This document shows, piece by piece, positions 6,902 to 14,205 of a DNA stretch of 64,000 nt. Numbering within the stretch: the stretch's first letter is position 1; every line of letters starts with the position of its first letter. The position numbers were made by a program, and so were the translations under genes. The stretch comes from AP-15 sp963747735 (GTDB lineage Bacteria > Pseudomonadota > Alphaproteobacteria > ATCC43930 > CGMCC-115725), in assembly GCA_963747735.1 (NCBI GenBank), contig CAVVGE010000001.1, positions 186,001 through 250,000 of the forward strand, given 5' to 3'. Under the pieces are notes generated by a model that ran no database searches, was not told where the DNA came from, and saw only the letters and a program-made list of their open reading frames with translations.

Positions 6902-9130
6902 ATGGCCGTGACGACTCTTGCCGGTGAGATCCGCGACGTCGATTTTGCCGATGCGCTCGGCGAGCGCTATCTCTCCTATGCGCTCTCGACGATCATGTCG
7001 CGCTCGCTGCCCGATGTGCGCGACGGGCTGAAGCCGGTGCACCGGCGCATCCTGCATGCGATGCACGAGCTGCGCCTCGACCCGGCCTCGGGCTACAAAA
7101 AATGCGCCCGTGTCGTCGGCGACGTGATCGGCAAGTTTCACCCGCATGGCGAGCTCGCGGTCTATGACGCGCTGGTCCGGCTCGCCCAGGATTTCTCGCA
7201 GCGCTACCCGTTGGTCGACGGCCAGGGCAATTTCGGCAATATCGACGGCGATAACGCCGCGGCGATGCGCTACACCGAAAGCCGCCTCTCAGCGGTGGCG
7301 CAGGCGATGCTCGACGGCATCGACGAGGACGCGGTCGATTTTCGCGCCACCTATGATGGCGAGGACCGCGAGCCGCTGGTGTTGCCGGCGCGGTTCCCGA
7401 ACCTGCTGGCAAACGGCGCGGCGGGCATCGCCGTCGGCATGGCAACCAGCATCCCGCCGCACAATGCCGGCGAGCTATGCGCGGCCTTGCTGCATCTGAT
7501 CGACGAGCCGGCTTGCCCGATCGAGGCCCTCGCTGCGCATGTCCGCGGCCCCGATTTCCCGACTGGCGGGGTGCTGGTCGAGCCGGCCGACGCAATCTGC
7601 GCGGCCTATCAGACGGGCCGCGGCAGCTTTCGGCTGCGGGCGCGCTGGGACAAGGAAACGCTCGGCCACGGCGCCTACCGCATCGTCGTCACCGAGATGC
7701 CGTATCAGGTGCCAAAGGGCCGGCTCGTCGAAAAGATCGCCGGGCTGCTCGAAGACAAAAAGCTGCCGCTCCTCGCCGATGTGCGCGACGAATCGACTGA
7801 GGATGTCCGCCTCGTCCTCGAGCCGAAGACCCGCAATGTCGATGCGGAAATGCTGATGGAGCAGCTCTTCCGGCTGACCGAGCTCGAAGTGCGGGTGCCG
7901 CTCAACCTGAATGTCCTCGACGCCGACGGCGTGCCGCGGGTGATGAGCTTGAAAGAGGCATTGCAGGCCTTTCTCGACCATCGCCGCGACGTTTTGCAGC
8001 GCCGCAGCCGCCATCGGCTGGAGGCGGTCGCCCGCCGCATCGAGATCCTGAAGGGCCAGATCGTTGTCTATCTCAATCTCGACGAGGTGATCCGGATCAT
8101 CCGCGAGGCCGACGACCCAAAGGCGGAGATGATGGCCCGCTGGGAGCTGAGCGAAGTTCAGGCCGAAGCGATCCTCAACATGCGGCTGCGCGCGTTGCGC
8201 CAACTCGAAGAAATCGCGATCCGCAAGGAGCTGGAAACGCTTTCCGCGGAGGAAGCCGGGTTGACCCGGCTGTTGGCGAGCGAGCAGCGGCAGTGGCGCG
8301 TCTTGGCAAAAGAGATCGGCGAAACCGCCGCAGAATTCGGCGGCGACACGCCGCTCGGCCGCCGCCGCACCACCCTCGGCGCCGCCCCGGCGCCGATCGA
8401 GCTGCCCGCCACCGCGATGGTCGAGCGGGAGCCGGTGACCGTGCTGTGCTCGGCCAAGGGCTGGGTGCGGGCGGTCAAGGGCCACAACGGCTCGGCCGCC
8501 GAGCAGAAATACAAGGAGGGCGACGGGCCGCGCTTTGCGGTGGCGGCCGAGACCACCGACCGGCTGATCGTCTTCGCCACCAACGGCCGGTTCTACACGA
8601 TCGGCATCGACCGGTTGCCGGGCGGGCGCAGCCAGGGCGAGCCGTTGCGGCTGATGGTCGATCTGCCCAACGAGCACGATGTGGTGGCAATGTTCCCCTA
8701 TCGGCCGGGCATGAAGCTTTTGGTCGCGGCCAGCGACGGGCGGGGCTTTGTCGTCGATGGCGAGGAGGCCGTGGCGCAGACCCGCGCCGGCAAGCAGGTG
8801 CTGACCCCGGCCGAGGGCGCGGTTGCGCGAATTTGCGTTCAGGCCGAAGGCGGCGACGCCATAGCCATTGTCGGCGACAACCGCAAGATGGTGGTGCTCA
8901 AGCTCGACGACATCCCGCTGATGACCCGCGGGCGCGGCGTGATCTTGCAGCGCTACAAGGCGGGCGGCCTCGCCGACGCCAAGGTGTTCCGCCTCGCCGA
9001 CGGCCTCTCCTGGCGCCAAGGCGAGAGCCGCACCCGCACCGAGACCGACCTTGCGCCCTGGCGCGGCGCGCGCGGCGTCGCCGGCCGCGTCGTCCCCGCC
9101 GGCTTCCCCCGAACAAACAAGTTCGGGTAA
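6902..9130 (+). CDS. parC: DNA topoisomerase IV subunit A
   Basis: Cleaves and reseals DNA to decatenate daughter chromosomes, with ParE (not in this window). The breakage-reunion domain begins with LSYALSTIMSRSLPDVRDGLKPVHRRI; the catalytic tyrosine is Y124 in AAMRYTESRLS. The GyrA-like tower and coiled-coil follow, then C-terminal beta-propeller repeats (KGWVRAVKGHNG, NGRFYTIGIDRLPGG, DGRGFVVDGEEAV, NRKMVVLKLDDI). Length 742 fits alphaproteobacterial ParC; GyrA would carry a GyrA-box, which is not seen. In the quinolone-resistance region the sequence is HPHGELAVYDA, so the position of E. coli Ser80 is occupied by L85 and that of Glu84 by D89. Confidence 0.95.
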   Translation: MAVTTLAGEIRDVDFADALGERYLSYALSTIMSRSLPDVRDGLKPVHRRILHAMHELRLDPASGYKKCARVVGDVIGKFHPHGELAVYDALVRLAQDFSQRYPLVDGQGNFGNIDGDNAAAMRYTESRLSAVAQAMLDGIDEDAVDFRATYDGEDREPLVLPARFPNLLANGAAGIAVGMATSIPPHNAGELCAALLHLIDEPACPIEALAAHVRGPDFPTGGVLVEPADAICAAYQTGRGSFRLRARWDKETLGHGAYRIVVTEMPYQVPKGRLVEKIAGLLEDKKLPLLADVRDESTEDVRLVLEPKTRNVDAEMLMEQLFRLTELEVRVPLNLNVLDADGVPRVMSLKEALQAFLDHRRDVLQRRSRHRLEAVARRIEILKGQIVVYLNLDEVIRIIREADDPKAEMMARWELSEVQAEAILNMRLRALRQLEEIAIRKELETLSAEEAGLTRLLASEQRQWRVLAKEIGETAAEFGGDTPLGRRRTTLGAAPAPIELPATAMVEREPVTVLCSAKGWVRAVKGHNGSAAEQKYKEGDGPRFAVAAETTDRLIVFATNGRFYTIGIDRLPGGRSQGEPLRLMVDLPNEHDVVAMFPYRPGMKLLVAASDGRGFVVDGEEAVAQTRAGKQVLTPAEGAVARICVQAEGGDAIAIVGDNRKMVVLKLDDIPLMTRGRGVILQRYKAGGLADAKVFRLADGLSWRQGESRTRTETDLAPWRGARGVAGRVVPAGFPRTNKFG

Positions 9131-9393
9131 GGACGTCTTCAACAGCGGGGGTCGGCGCTGCCGCTTCGCTTTCTCGGCCTCCGCCGCCCGTGGTTTAGAG
9201 CCTGATCGCGTTAGATCGGAGCATCTCGAGCTTTCTCGCCTCCCCCGGGCTTGACCCGGGGGTCCATGTCTGATGCGCAGATGTCAAAACGAAAAAGACG
9301 GAGACGGCCGGATCAAGTCCGGCCGAGGGGATTGGAGAGCGCTTCCAGCTAATCGGATCATGCATTAGTCCGAGGGCTTCAATCCGCTGCTCG
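9131..9393. other. convergent intergenic region with two palindromes
   Basis: Lies between the convergent parC and degP genes. It holds two hairpins: CCCCCGGG/CCCGGGGG arms at 9242-9249 and 9255-9262 around CTTGA, and GGCCGGA/TCCGGCC arms at 9306-9312 and 9318-9324 around TCAAG. These resemble dispersed palindromic repeats of alphaproteobacteria and may serve as a bidirectional terminator. No credible gene. Confidence 0.5.
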
Positions 9394-10698
9394 TCAGCCG
9401 TTGCCGCCATTCCCTTCGATCGAAAGGCCAAGGAATTCGGTGGTGCCGCTGCGGTTCAGGAGCAAGAGGACGTTGCCCTGCGCGGCGGCTTTTTTCAGCG
9501 CCGCTGCGGCTTCGGCGGGCGCGACCGCCGGCTGACGGTCGATCGAAACGATCACGTCCCCGGGTTCAAGGCCGAGCGCCTGGGTCGCGCTGTTTGCCGC
9601 GACACGCAGCACGACGACACCGCTCACTTCAGGGCCGATCTTCAGCTGGCGGCGGATTTGCGGCGTCAGCGAGCCGAGCCCCAGCCCAAGCGCCGAAGCG
9701 GTGGCGGCCGGCGCTCCGGTTTCCGCTGATGCGGTCTTGCGTTCCGGCATGGCACCGATCTCGGCGGTAATCGTGCGGGTCTTGCCGTCGCGATCGATGG
9801 TCAGGTCGAGCTTGCTGCCGATCGGCTCTTCGGCAACAAGGCGCGGCAAATCGTGCACGTCGCGGATGGTGTGGCCGCCGGCTGTGGTGACCACGTCGCC
9901 CGCTTTGAGGCCGGCCTTGGCCGCAGGGCTGTCCGGCACCACCGAGGCGATCAATGCGCCGCTCGCCTGGGTTGGGTCGAGACCGAGGCTTTTGGCGATC
10001 GGCGGCGTGATGTTCTGAATCGCCACGCCGAGCCAGCCCCAATCGACCTTGCCGTGCGCTTTCAGCTCGGCAACGACGTGCTTGGCGATGTTCGAAGGCA
10101 CCGCAAACCCGATCCCGACCGAGCCGCCCGAGGGCGAATAGATCGCGCTGTTGATGCCGATCACCTGGCCGGAGAGATCGAAGGTCGGCCCGCCGGAATT
10201 GTCCCGGTTGATCGGCGCGTCGATCTGCAGGAAATCGTCGTAGGGCCCCTCGTCGATATTGCGCCCGAGGGCCGAAACGATGCCCGCCGTCACCGTGCCG
10301 CCGAGGCCGAACGGATTGCCGACCGCGACGACCCAGTCGCCAACCGCGACGTCGTCGCTATTGCCCCAGGTGACAAAGGGCAGCTGCTTGTCGGCCTTGA
10401 TTTTGACCAGCGCCAGATCGGTCTTCTGGTCGCGGCCGATGACCTTGGCCGGGTGCCGGCTGCCGTCCTGAAAGATGATTGTAACTTGGATGCGTTGGCG
10501 ACGACATGGTTGTTGGTGACGATGTCGCCCTCAGGGTCGATGATAAAGCCCGAGCCGAGCGCGGTGATCTGCTGTGCCGGGCTCGGGCTCGGATTTTCGA
10601 AGAAGCGCCGCATGAACTGATCGAACGGGGTGCCGCCGGGGATGGCCGGCGCCATCTCGCTGGTGCCTTCGCCTTCCTGCTGCATCGCCGCTTGCTCG

Positions 10699-10706
10699 GA
10701 CAATTC
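10699..10706. repeat. 8-bp target-site duplication, left copy (GACAATTC)
   Basis: Identical to 13859-13866 and directly abutting the left inverted end of the IS1595-family element. Deleting the element and one copy rejoins the degP reading frame. Confidence 0.9.
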
Positions 10707-10876
10707 CGGAATTATGTAGCAGACGCACCCTAAGCATATTGACCGCACGGGGTGCGGCCCAGCCGCCCCGCTTCGCCGGTTCGTTCTTTCCTTCACGCTG
10801 CCGTGACGCACGTCACGGCACGTCATCGCGCCATCGAAACATAACGCTTGCGGATGATGCCGCTGCGGGATTATAG

Positions 10877-11470
10877 ATGTCGGCTATGAGGGAATATCTT
10901 CTGTCCGAGATCCAGCGCCGCGAGCACGACCTAGATGCGCTTGGGCGAGAGGTTCGATCCATTGAGGTTCGGAAAGCGGTTCTTGATGCCGAACTAGTCC
11001 TGCTCCGCGATATGCTGTCTCGCGCCGATGGAACGCCAGAAATCGGTATGGCAGCCGTGACGGATCAACCGCCGCGGCGCAGCCCGGCCAGGGCGGGAAA
11101 GTCGCGGCTCAGTCAGAGATGGGCATGTGTCGTCATGAACGCCATCAAGCGGTATCCGGCGGAGATCGGCACAGCCGATGTGCCGGATATTCAAAAGAGC
11201 GCGGGACAGCCAGAAGGATCTGGAAATCAAATTCGATCGCACTTCTGGGCTGGCGTCGAAAGCGGGCTTTACGAGCGCGCCAGTTACGGAACGGTTCGGG
11301 CAACGCCGCTCGCCGCAGAAGTTCTCGGAATTCCGCTGGGCTCACAATCCGCCCCGGCGGAGCCAAGTTCCCCGAAAGGGGAACCGGGGTCTGGACAACC
11401 CCGGCTCGATCTCAACCACTCGGAAAGTGTGGAAGCCGCTGAAACGGCTCGAAAGGAAGGTGGGACATGA
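10877..11470 (+). CDS. cargo gene: coiled-coil hypothetical protein
   Basis: A 197-residue protein of no recognised family. The first 50 residues (REYLLSEIQRREHDLDALGR onward) are strongly helical with heptad-like spacing. The middle (about 75-150) resembles a small winged-helix-like fold with NAIKRYPAEIG and an RSHFWAGVESGLYER segment, and the tail is Pro/Ser-rich and low complexity. It lies 170 bp inside the left end of the element in the transposase orientation. A start three codons later (MREYLL) is equally possible. Function unknown; helix-turn-helix-like regulation of the element is a guess. Confidence 0.55.
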   Translation: MSAMREYLLSEIQRREHDLDALGREVRSIEVRKAVLDAELVLLRDMLSRADGTPEIGMAAVTDQPPRRSPARAGKSRLSQRWACVVMNAIKRYPAEIGTADVPDIQKSAGQPEGSGNQIRSHFWAGVESGLYERASYGTVRATPLAAEVLGIPLGSQSAPAEPSSPKGEPGSGQPRLDLNHSESVEAAETARKEGGT

Positions 11471-11495
11471 AGATATAAGCTGAGCTAGCCCACCG

Positions 11496-11527
11496 CCGTC
11501 CCGGCGACAGGAAGATCGTCGGGACGG
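11496..11527. terminator. hairpin between cargo genes
   Basis: Arms 11496-11507 and 11516-11527 pair over 12 bases with one mismatch around an 8-base loop. It lies between the convergent ends of the coiled-coil gene and the DUF6471 remnant, where a bidirectional terminator would be expected. No strong T-run follows. Confidence 0.4.
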
Positions 11528-11566
11528 CGTAACTCTTAGCACAGATTGAATCAGAATGGAAGGCGG

Positions 11567-11809
11567 TCAGGCGTAATTATCGTCGTTGATCCTGAGTGCG
11601 CGCGCGCCTAACGCGTCGAGGCATTGGATCAGGAATATGGCGGAAAATCGGCCCCTCGCCACCTTGTTACGCAAATTCACGGGCGTATCCGAAACTCCGA
11701 TAACGGCGAGCCGTTCGGCCAATTCGTCATACGTCACGCCACGTCAAGTCATTTCGGCCCGCAAAAGCCCCTTCACGATCTGAGCCCACTCCGCATCGGT
11801 CTTCGCCAT
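11567..11809 (-). pseudogene. DUF6471-like protein with an in-frame TGA
   Basis: Not visible as one open frame because of an internal stop. Reading from ATG at 11809 gives MAKTDAEWAQIVKGLLRAEMT, then TGA (11746-11744), then RGVTYDELAERLAVIGV and RNKVARGRFSAIFLIQCL, ending at TGA 11569-11567, 80 codons in total. The whole matches the DUF6471 family as remembered, where the stop position normally holds a basic residue; CGA to TGA is the simplest change. Function of the family is unknown; it resembles a small helix-turn-helix protein and is often found beside transposases. Its start codon shares the CCATGG sequence with the first codon left of the opposing transposase. Confidence 0.6.
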
Positions 11810-12587
11810 GGCTTGCCGGCGGCAGTTCAGCGTGACGAGCGGGACGCTCTTTCATTCCCGTAAGCTCGCGATCCGCGACTACCTCATGGCAATCGCGATC
11901 TTCGCCAACGGTGCCAAGGGGCATAGCGCCCTACAGCTAAGCCGGGACCTCGATTGCCAGTACAAGACGGCGTTCGTGCTCGCGCACAAACTCCGCGAGG
12001 CACTAGGCGCCGAGGTTCACAACCCCCATCAGCCCGAACTCGCCGGCGCTGTCGCGGTTGATGGCGCATATTTCGGCGGCAAGGTCAAACAGGCGAATTC
12101 TAAGGCCGATCGTCCCGACCGCCGCACGGCCGAGGAACAGACCGGCAAGCGCCAGGTCGTAGTTGTTGCGCGAGAAGCCCTCGGCCGCACCATCCCGTTC
12201 ATCGTGCCGCGCGAGAGTGCCGCGGTCCCGCTGATCCGGCAGCACGTCGCAAGCGGCACCGTTGTCCATGCCGACGAATCTGGAGCCTGGGATATCCTGC
12301 ACGCGTCCTATCCGATGATGCGGGGCAACCATTCCCGCGAGTGCAAGAGTGACGACGGCGCCTGCACCATCAGGCGGAAAGCTGGTTCAGCTGCCTTCGG
12401 CGGGCGAGATGGGCGTCCATCATCGGATCAGCGGACGCTATCTCTATCAATACGCGAACGAAATGGCATGGCGCGAAGACGCGCGCCGGGAGCCGAACGG
12501 GCTGCAATGGCGGCGGATCACCGATCGGCCCTTCGCCATCCGAAATCGGAAATCTGGCGCGGATATTGGCAGCGGAGGGCAGCATGA
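11808..12587 (+). pseudogene. IS1595-family (ISXO2-like) transposase, N-terminally truncated and frameshifted
   Basis: The frame opens with ACRRQFSVTSGTLFHSRKL, the end of the zinc-ribbon of ISXO2-like transposases, then SALQLSRDLDCQYKTAFVLAHKLREAL and the DDE core with AVDGAYFGGK and HADESGAWDIL. The CxxC knuckle and everything before it are missing; the DNA upstream is instead the opposing DUF6471 gene. At about 12370 (ACCATCAGG) the frame slips, continuing correctly in the +1 frame as AEMGVHHRISGRYLYQYANEMAW, and slips back near 12530 to end SEIWRGYWQRRAA. It is therefore very unlikely to be functional. Catalytic DDE transposition enzyme of the element. Confidence 0.8.
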
Positions 12588-13029
12588 ACGTTGAGCGACC
12601 GAACACCCTTGCCGGCCTCGTCGAGAAGCGAGCCGAGATCGCCGGCAAATCTCGCATACCCGCGCCGCCCTGCGACAACTGATCATCGACCTTGATCACG
12701 TTGACGCCGCGATCCGGATTTTCGATCCGTCCTACGATGTCGAAGGCATTCGCCAGAAGATTCCGAGCGCGGCTCATCGGGCGATCCGCGGCGATATGAC
12801 GCGGGCCACGCTCGACGCCCTACGTGAAGCGTCGGGACCGATGACGACGATCGAACTCGCCCGGCACGTCATGGCCGAGCGCGGCTTGAACACGGCGGAC
12901 AAGGCGCTCCTACAGCTATTCACGCGCCGCACCGGCGCGCTCCTCCGCTGGCAGAAGAAGCGCGGCATCCTGCGGTCAGTCAAAGACCCGATGCACGGCC
13001 GGTTTGACCTATGGGAAATCGCCGTCTAG
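12584..13029 (+). pseudogene. IS1595 accessory/cargo hypothetical protein, frameshifted
   Basis: Starts ATG at 12584, overlapping the transposase stop as ATGA, so translation was coupled. It begins MNVERPNTLAGLVEKRAEIAG, loses one base near 12645, and continues in another frame with HTRAALRQLIIDLDHVDAA and then ELARHVMAERGLNTADKALL to LWEIAV. The intact product would be about 148 residues: a coiled-coil N-terminus and a winged-helix-like C-terminus. Similar unnamed proteins follow ISXO2-like transposases in rhizobia (recollection, not checked). Function unknown. Confidence 0.6.
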
Positions 13030-13032
13030 TTT

Positions 13033-13356
13033 TCACGCTGTTATCTGGCTCAATGATTGTGAAAGAGCAACTATATAAGTTATATCACCTTCTAAATCGG
13101 ACCTTTCATCTTCTGAAACTTCCATCTCAGCAACCTTATGCCGCTTTAATGATTCTAGATGACTTAATGCAAGCATCATAATTTTAATAAGATCATCGGA
13201 GGGTGGAGGCATGCCGTCGTCAATCAGCCCTCCGGGACGGCGTAACTGTGGGTTATTCTTTGCCCATGATTGCCATAGTTGTTGTGCTCCCTCGTCAGGA
13301 AGCCGTTTAATAGCTGAGTCCAACAGATAGCGGGATTTAGCCGTGAAGAGAAGCAT
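13033..13356 (-). CDS. cargo hypothetical protein, possible immunity partner
   Basis: A 107-residue acidic, all-helical protein (KSRYLLDSAIKRLPDEGAQQ, DDLIKIMMLALSHLESLKRH) of no recognised family. ATG at 13356 is preceded by GGAGAG with good spacing; the frame could extend 8 codons to 13380. Base composition is AT-richer than everything around it, pointing to a different origin. It follows the toxin-like gene on the same strand with only 14 bp between them, the usual order of toxin then immunity or antitoxin. Immunity function is inferred only from position and acidity. Confidence 0.55.
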   Translation of the reverse strand: MLLFTAKSRYLLDSAIKRLPDEGAQQLWQSWAKNNPQLRRPGGLIDDGMPPPSDDLIKIMMLALSHLESLKRHKVAEMEVSEDERSDLEGDITYIVALSQSLSQITA

Positions 13357-13370
13357 TGTTTCTCTCCGGG

Positions 13371-13787
13371 TTATGGGCACTTCGTGAACAACGGCGTCAC
13401 CACGGCCAGAGCGTCCTTAAAATCGTCAAGCGGCATGTCATAGGCTGGCGCCCATGTCCAATGCCCCGGCGGGTGGTCATCGTTCCACAACCGCAAGGAG
13501 TCCGGGAACGGAGCCCCTTTGGGGAGTCGCCACGGGCGGCTCCATATTTGATTAGGGACAGCCCAGCATGAAGCGCCGTTCCCAGCAGCTGACGAAACCC
13601 ATATCGATTTCGACCACCCGTCCACATATAAATCAACGTCCGGGTCGCGCTGAGTTCCTGGGTCATGTATGCTTCGTACTTCATGCAACCTAGAGTGAGT
13701 GCCGTTTCCATTCCGGAACAGCTCAATTGGCGTTACCCCCATAAAGGCACTATGCCGGGGTCTCCGGCAGAGCGCAGGGCATACCAC
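13371..13787 (-). CDS. toxin-like cargo protein (possible Tse2-type ADP-ribosyltransferase toxin)
   Basis: A small, single-domain protein of 138 residues, or 123 if translation starts at MGVTPIELF (13742). The core reads PIELFRNGNG, VRSIHDPG, DGWSKSIWVSS, WRLPKGAPFPDSL and APAYDMPLDDFKDAL. The order of an LFR strand, a serine strand, and a W-LP-GTP-P segment resembles the Tse2 family of small ADP-ribosyltransferase-fold toxins, but this is recognition by eye. It lies just inside the right end of the IS1595-family element and reads inward, followed by a small acidic gene that could be its antidote. Alternative: unrelated orphan cargo. Confidence 0.4.
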   Translation of the reverse strand: MVCPALCRRPRHSAFMGVTPIELFRNGNGTHSRLHEVRSIHDPGTQRDPDVDLYVDGWSKSIWVSSAAGNGASCWAVPNQIWSRPWRLPKGAPFPDSLRLWNDDHPPGHWTWAPAYDMPLDDFKDALAVVTPLFTKCP

Positions 13788-13858
13788 ATAATGCGCCTAA
13801 ATATCGTCAGACGCCCGCCCTAGTTGTGCGCATAAGGTGCGTCTGCTACATAATTCCG

Positions 13859-13866
13859 GACAATTC
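13859..13866. repeat. 8-bp target-site duplication, right copy (GACAATTC)
   Basis: Matches 10699-10706 and directly follows the right inverted end of the IS1595-family element. Confidence 0.9.
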
Positions 13867-14205
13867 GACCGAGATGTTGACCACCGCCGGCAATACCCGA
13901 TGCGCCAGCGGCGCCAGGCTCGGCAACGCGATCGGGGCGGCATTCTGCGCCTCGCGGCTCAGGTTGCGGCCGTCGGGCGGCGCGCCTGGGGCTGGCGATG
14001 TCTGCGCGCCGCACACCGCCGGCGCCAACAGCAAGGCCGCGCAAGCCGCCATGGACCGCACACGATTGGGGCTCATCTCGATTATCCTGATCACGAGCTC
14101 GGCCGCGGCGCGGTCCTCGACCAGTGATCGCGCCGCGGCCGGCGAAGGTTCCGCGGCGCGGCGATGGTCATTGACGAGGTCGTAGGGATCGCTTACCCCT
14201 CTCCT

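Larger units (their letters stand above)
10707..13858 (+). mobile_element. IS1595-family (ISXO2-like) element with cargo genes, 3152 bp
   Basis: The ends are perfect 23-bp inverted repeats: 10707-10729 beginning CGGAATTATGTAG and 13836-13858, its reverse complement. They are flanked by the 8-bp duplication GACAATTC, the duplication length known for the IS1595 family. Inside are a small coiled-coil gene, a DUF6471 remnant, an ISXO2-type transposase lacking its N-terminus and frameshifted, a frameshifted accessory gene that overlaps it by ATGA, and two genes on the minus strand near the right end. The element is far longer than a simple IS1595 unit (about 1 kb), so it is of the passenger-carrying type. 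It sits inside degP. The transposase is unlikely to be active. Confidence 0.9.
9394..14076 (-). pseudogene. degP: HtrA/DegP-family serine protease, interrupted by an IS1595-family element and frameshifted
   Basis: Two separated pieces make one gene. The 5' piece (14076 to 13859) encodes a signal peptide (MSPNRVRSMAACAALLLAP) and the start of the protease domain ending VVNISVEL. The 3' piece (10706 to 9394) resumes SEQAAMQQEGEG and carries His in TNNHVV, Asp in KTDLALVK, Ser in DNSGG, then two PDZ domains. Removing the element and one copy of the 8-bp duplication restores VNISVELSEQAA exactly. A further one-base deletion at about 10485 shifts the frame after VVANASK (AAGGTT expected, AAGTT present). 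The glycine of the conserved GNSGG is Asp here. The intact product would be about 507 residues, a periplasmic protein-quality-control protease. As it stands it cannot be made whole. Confidence 0.88.
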
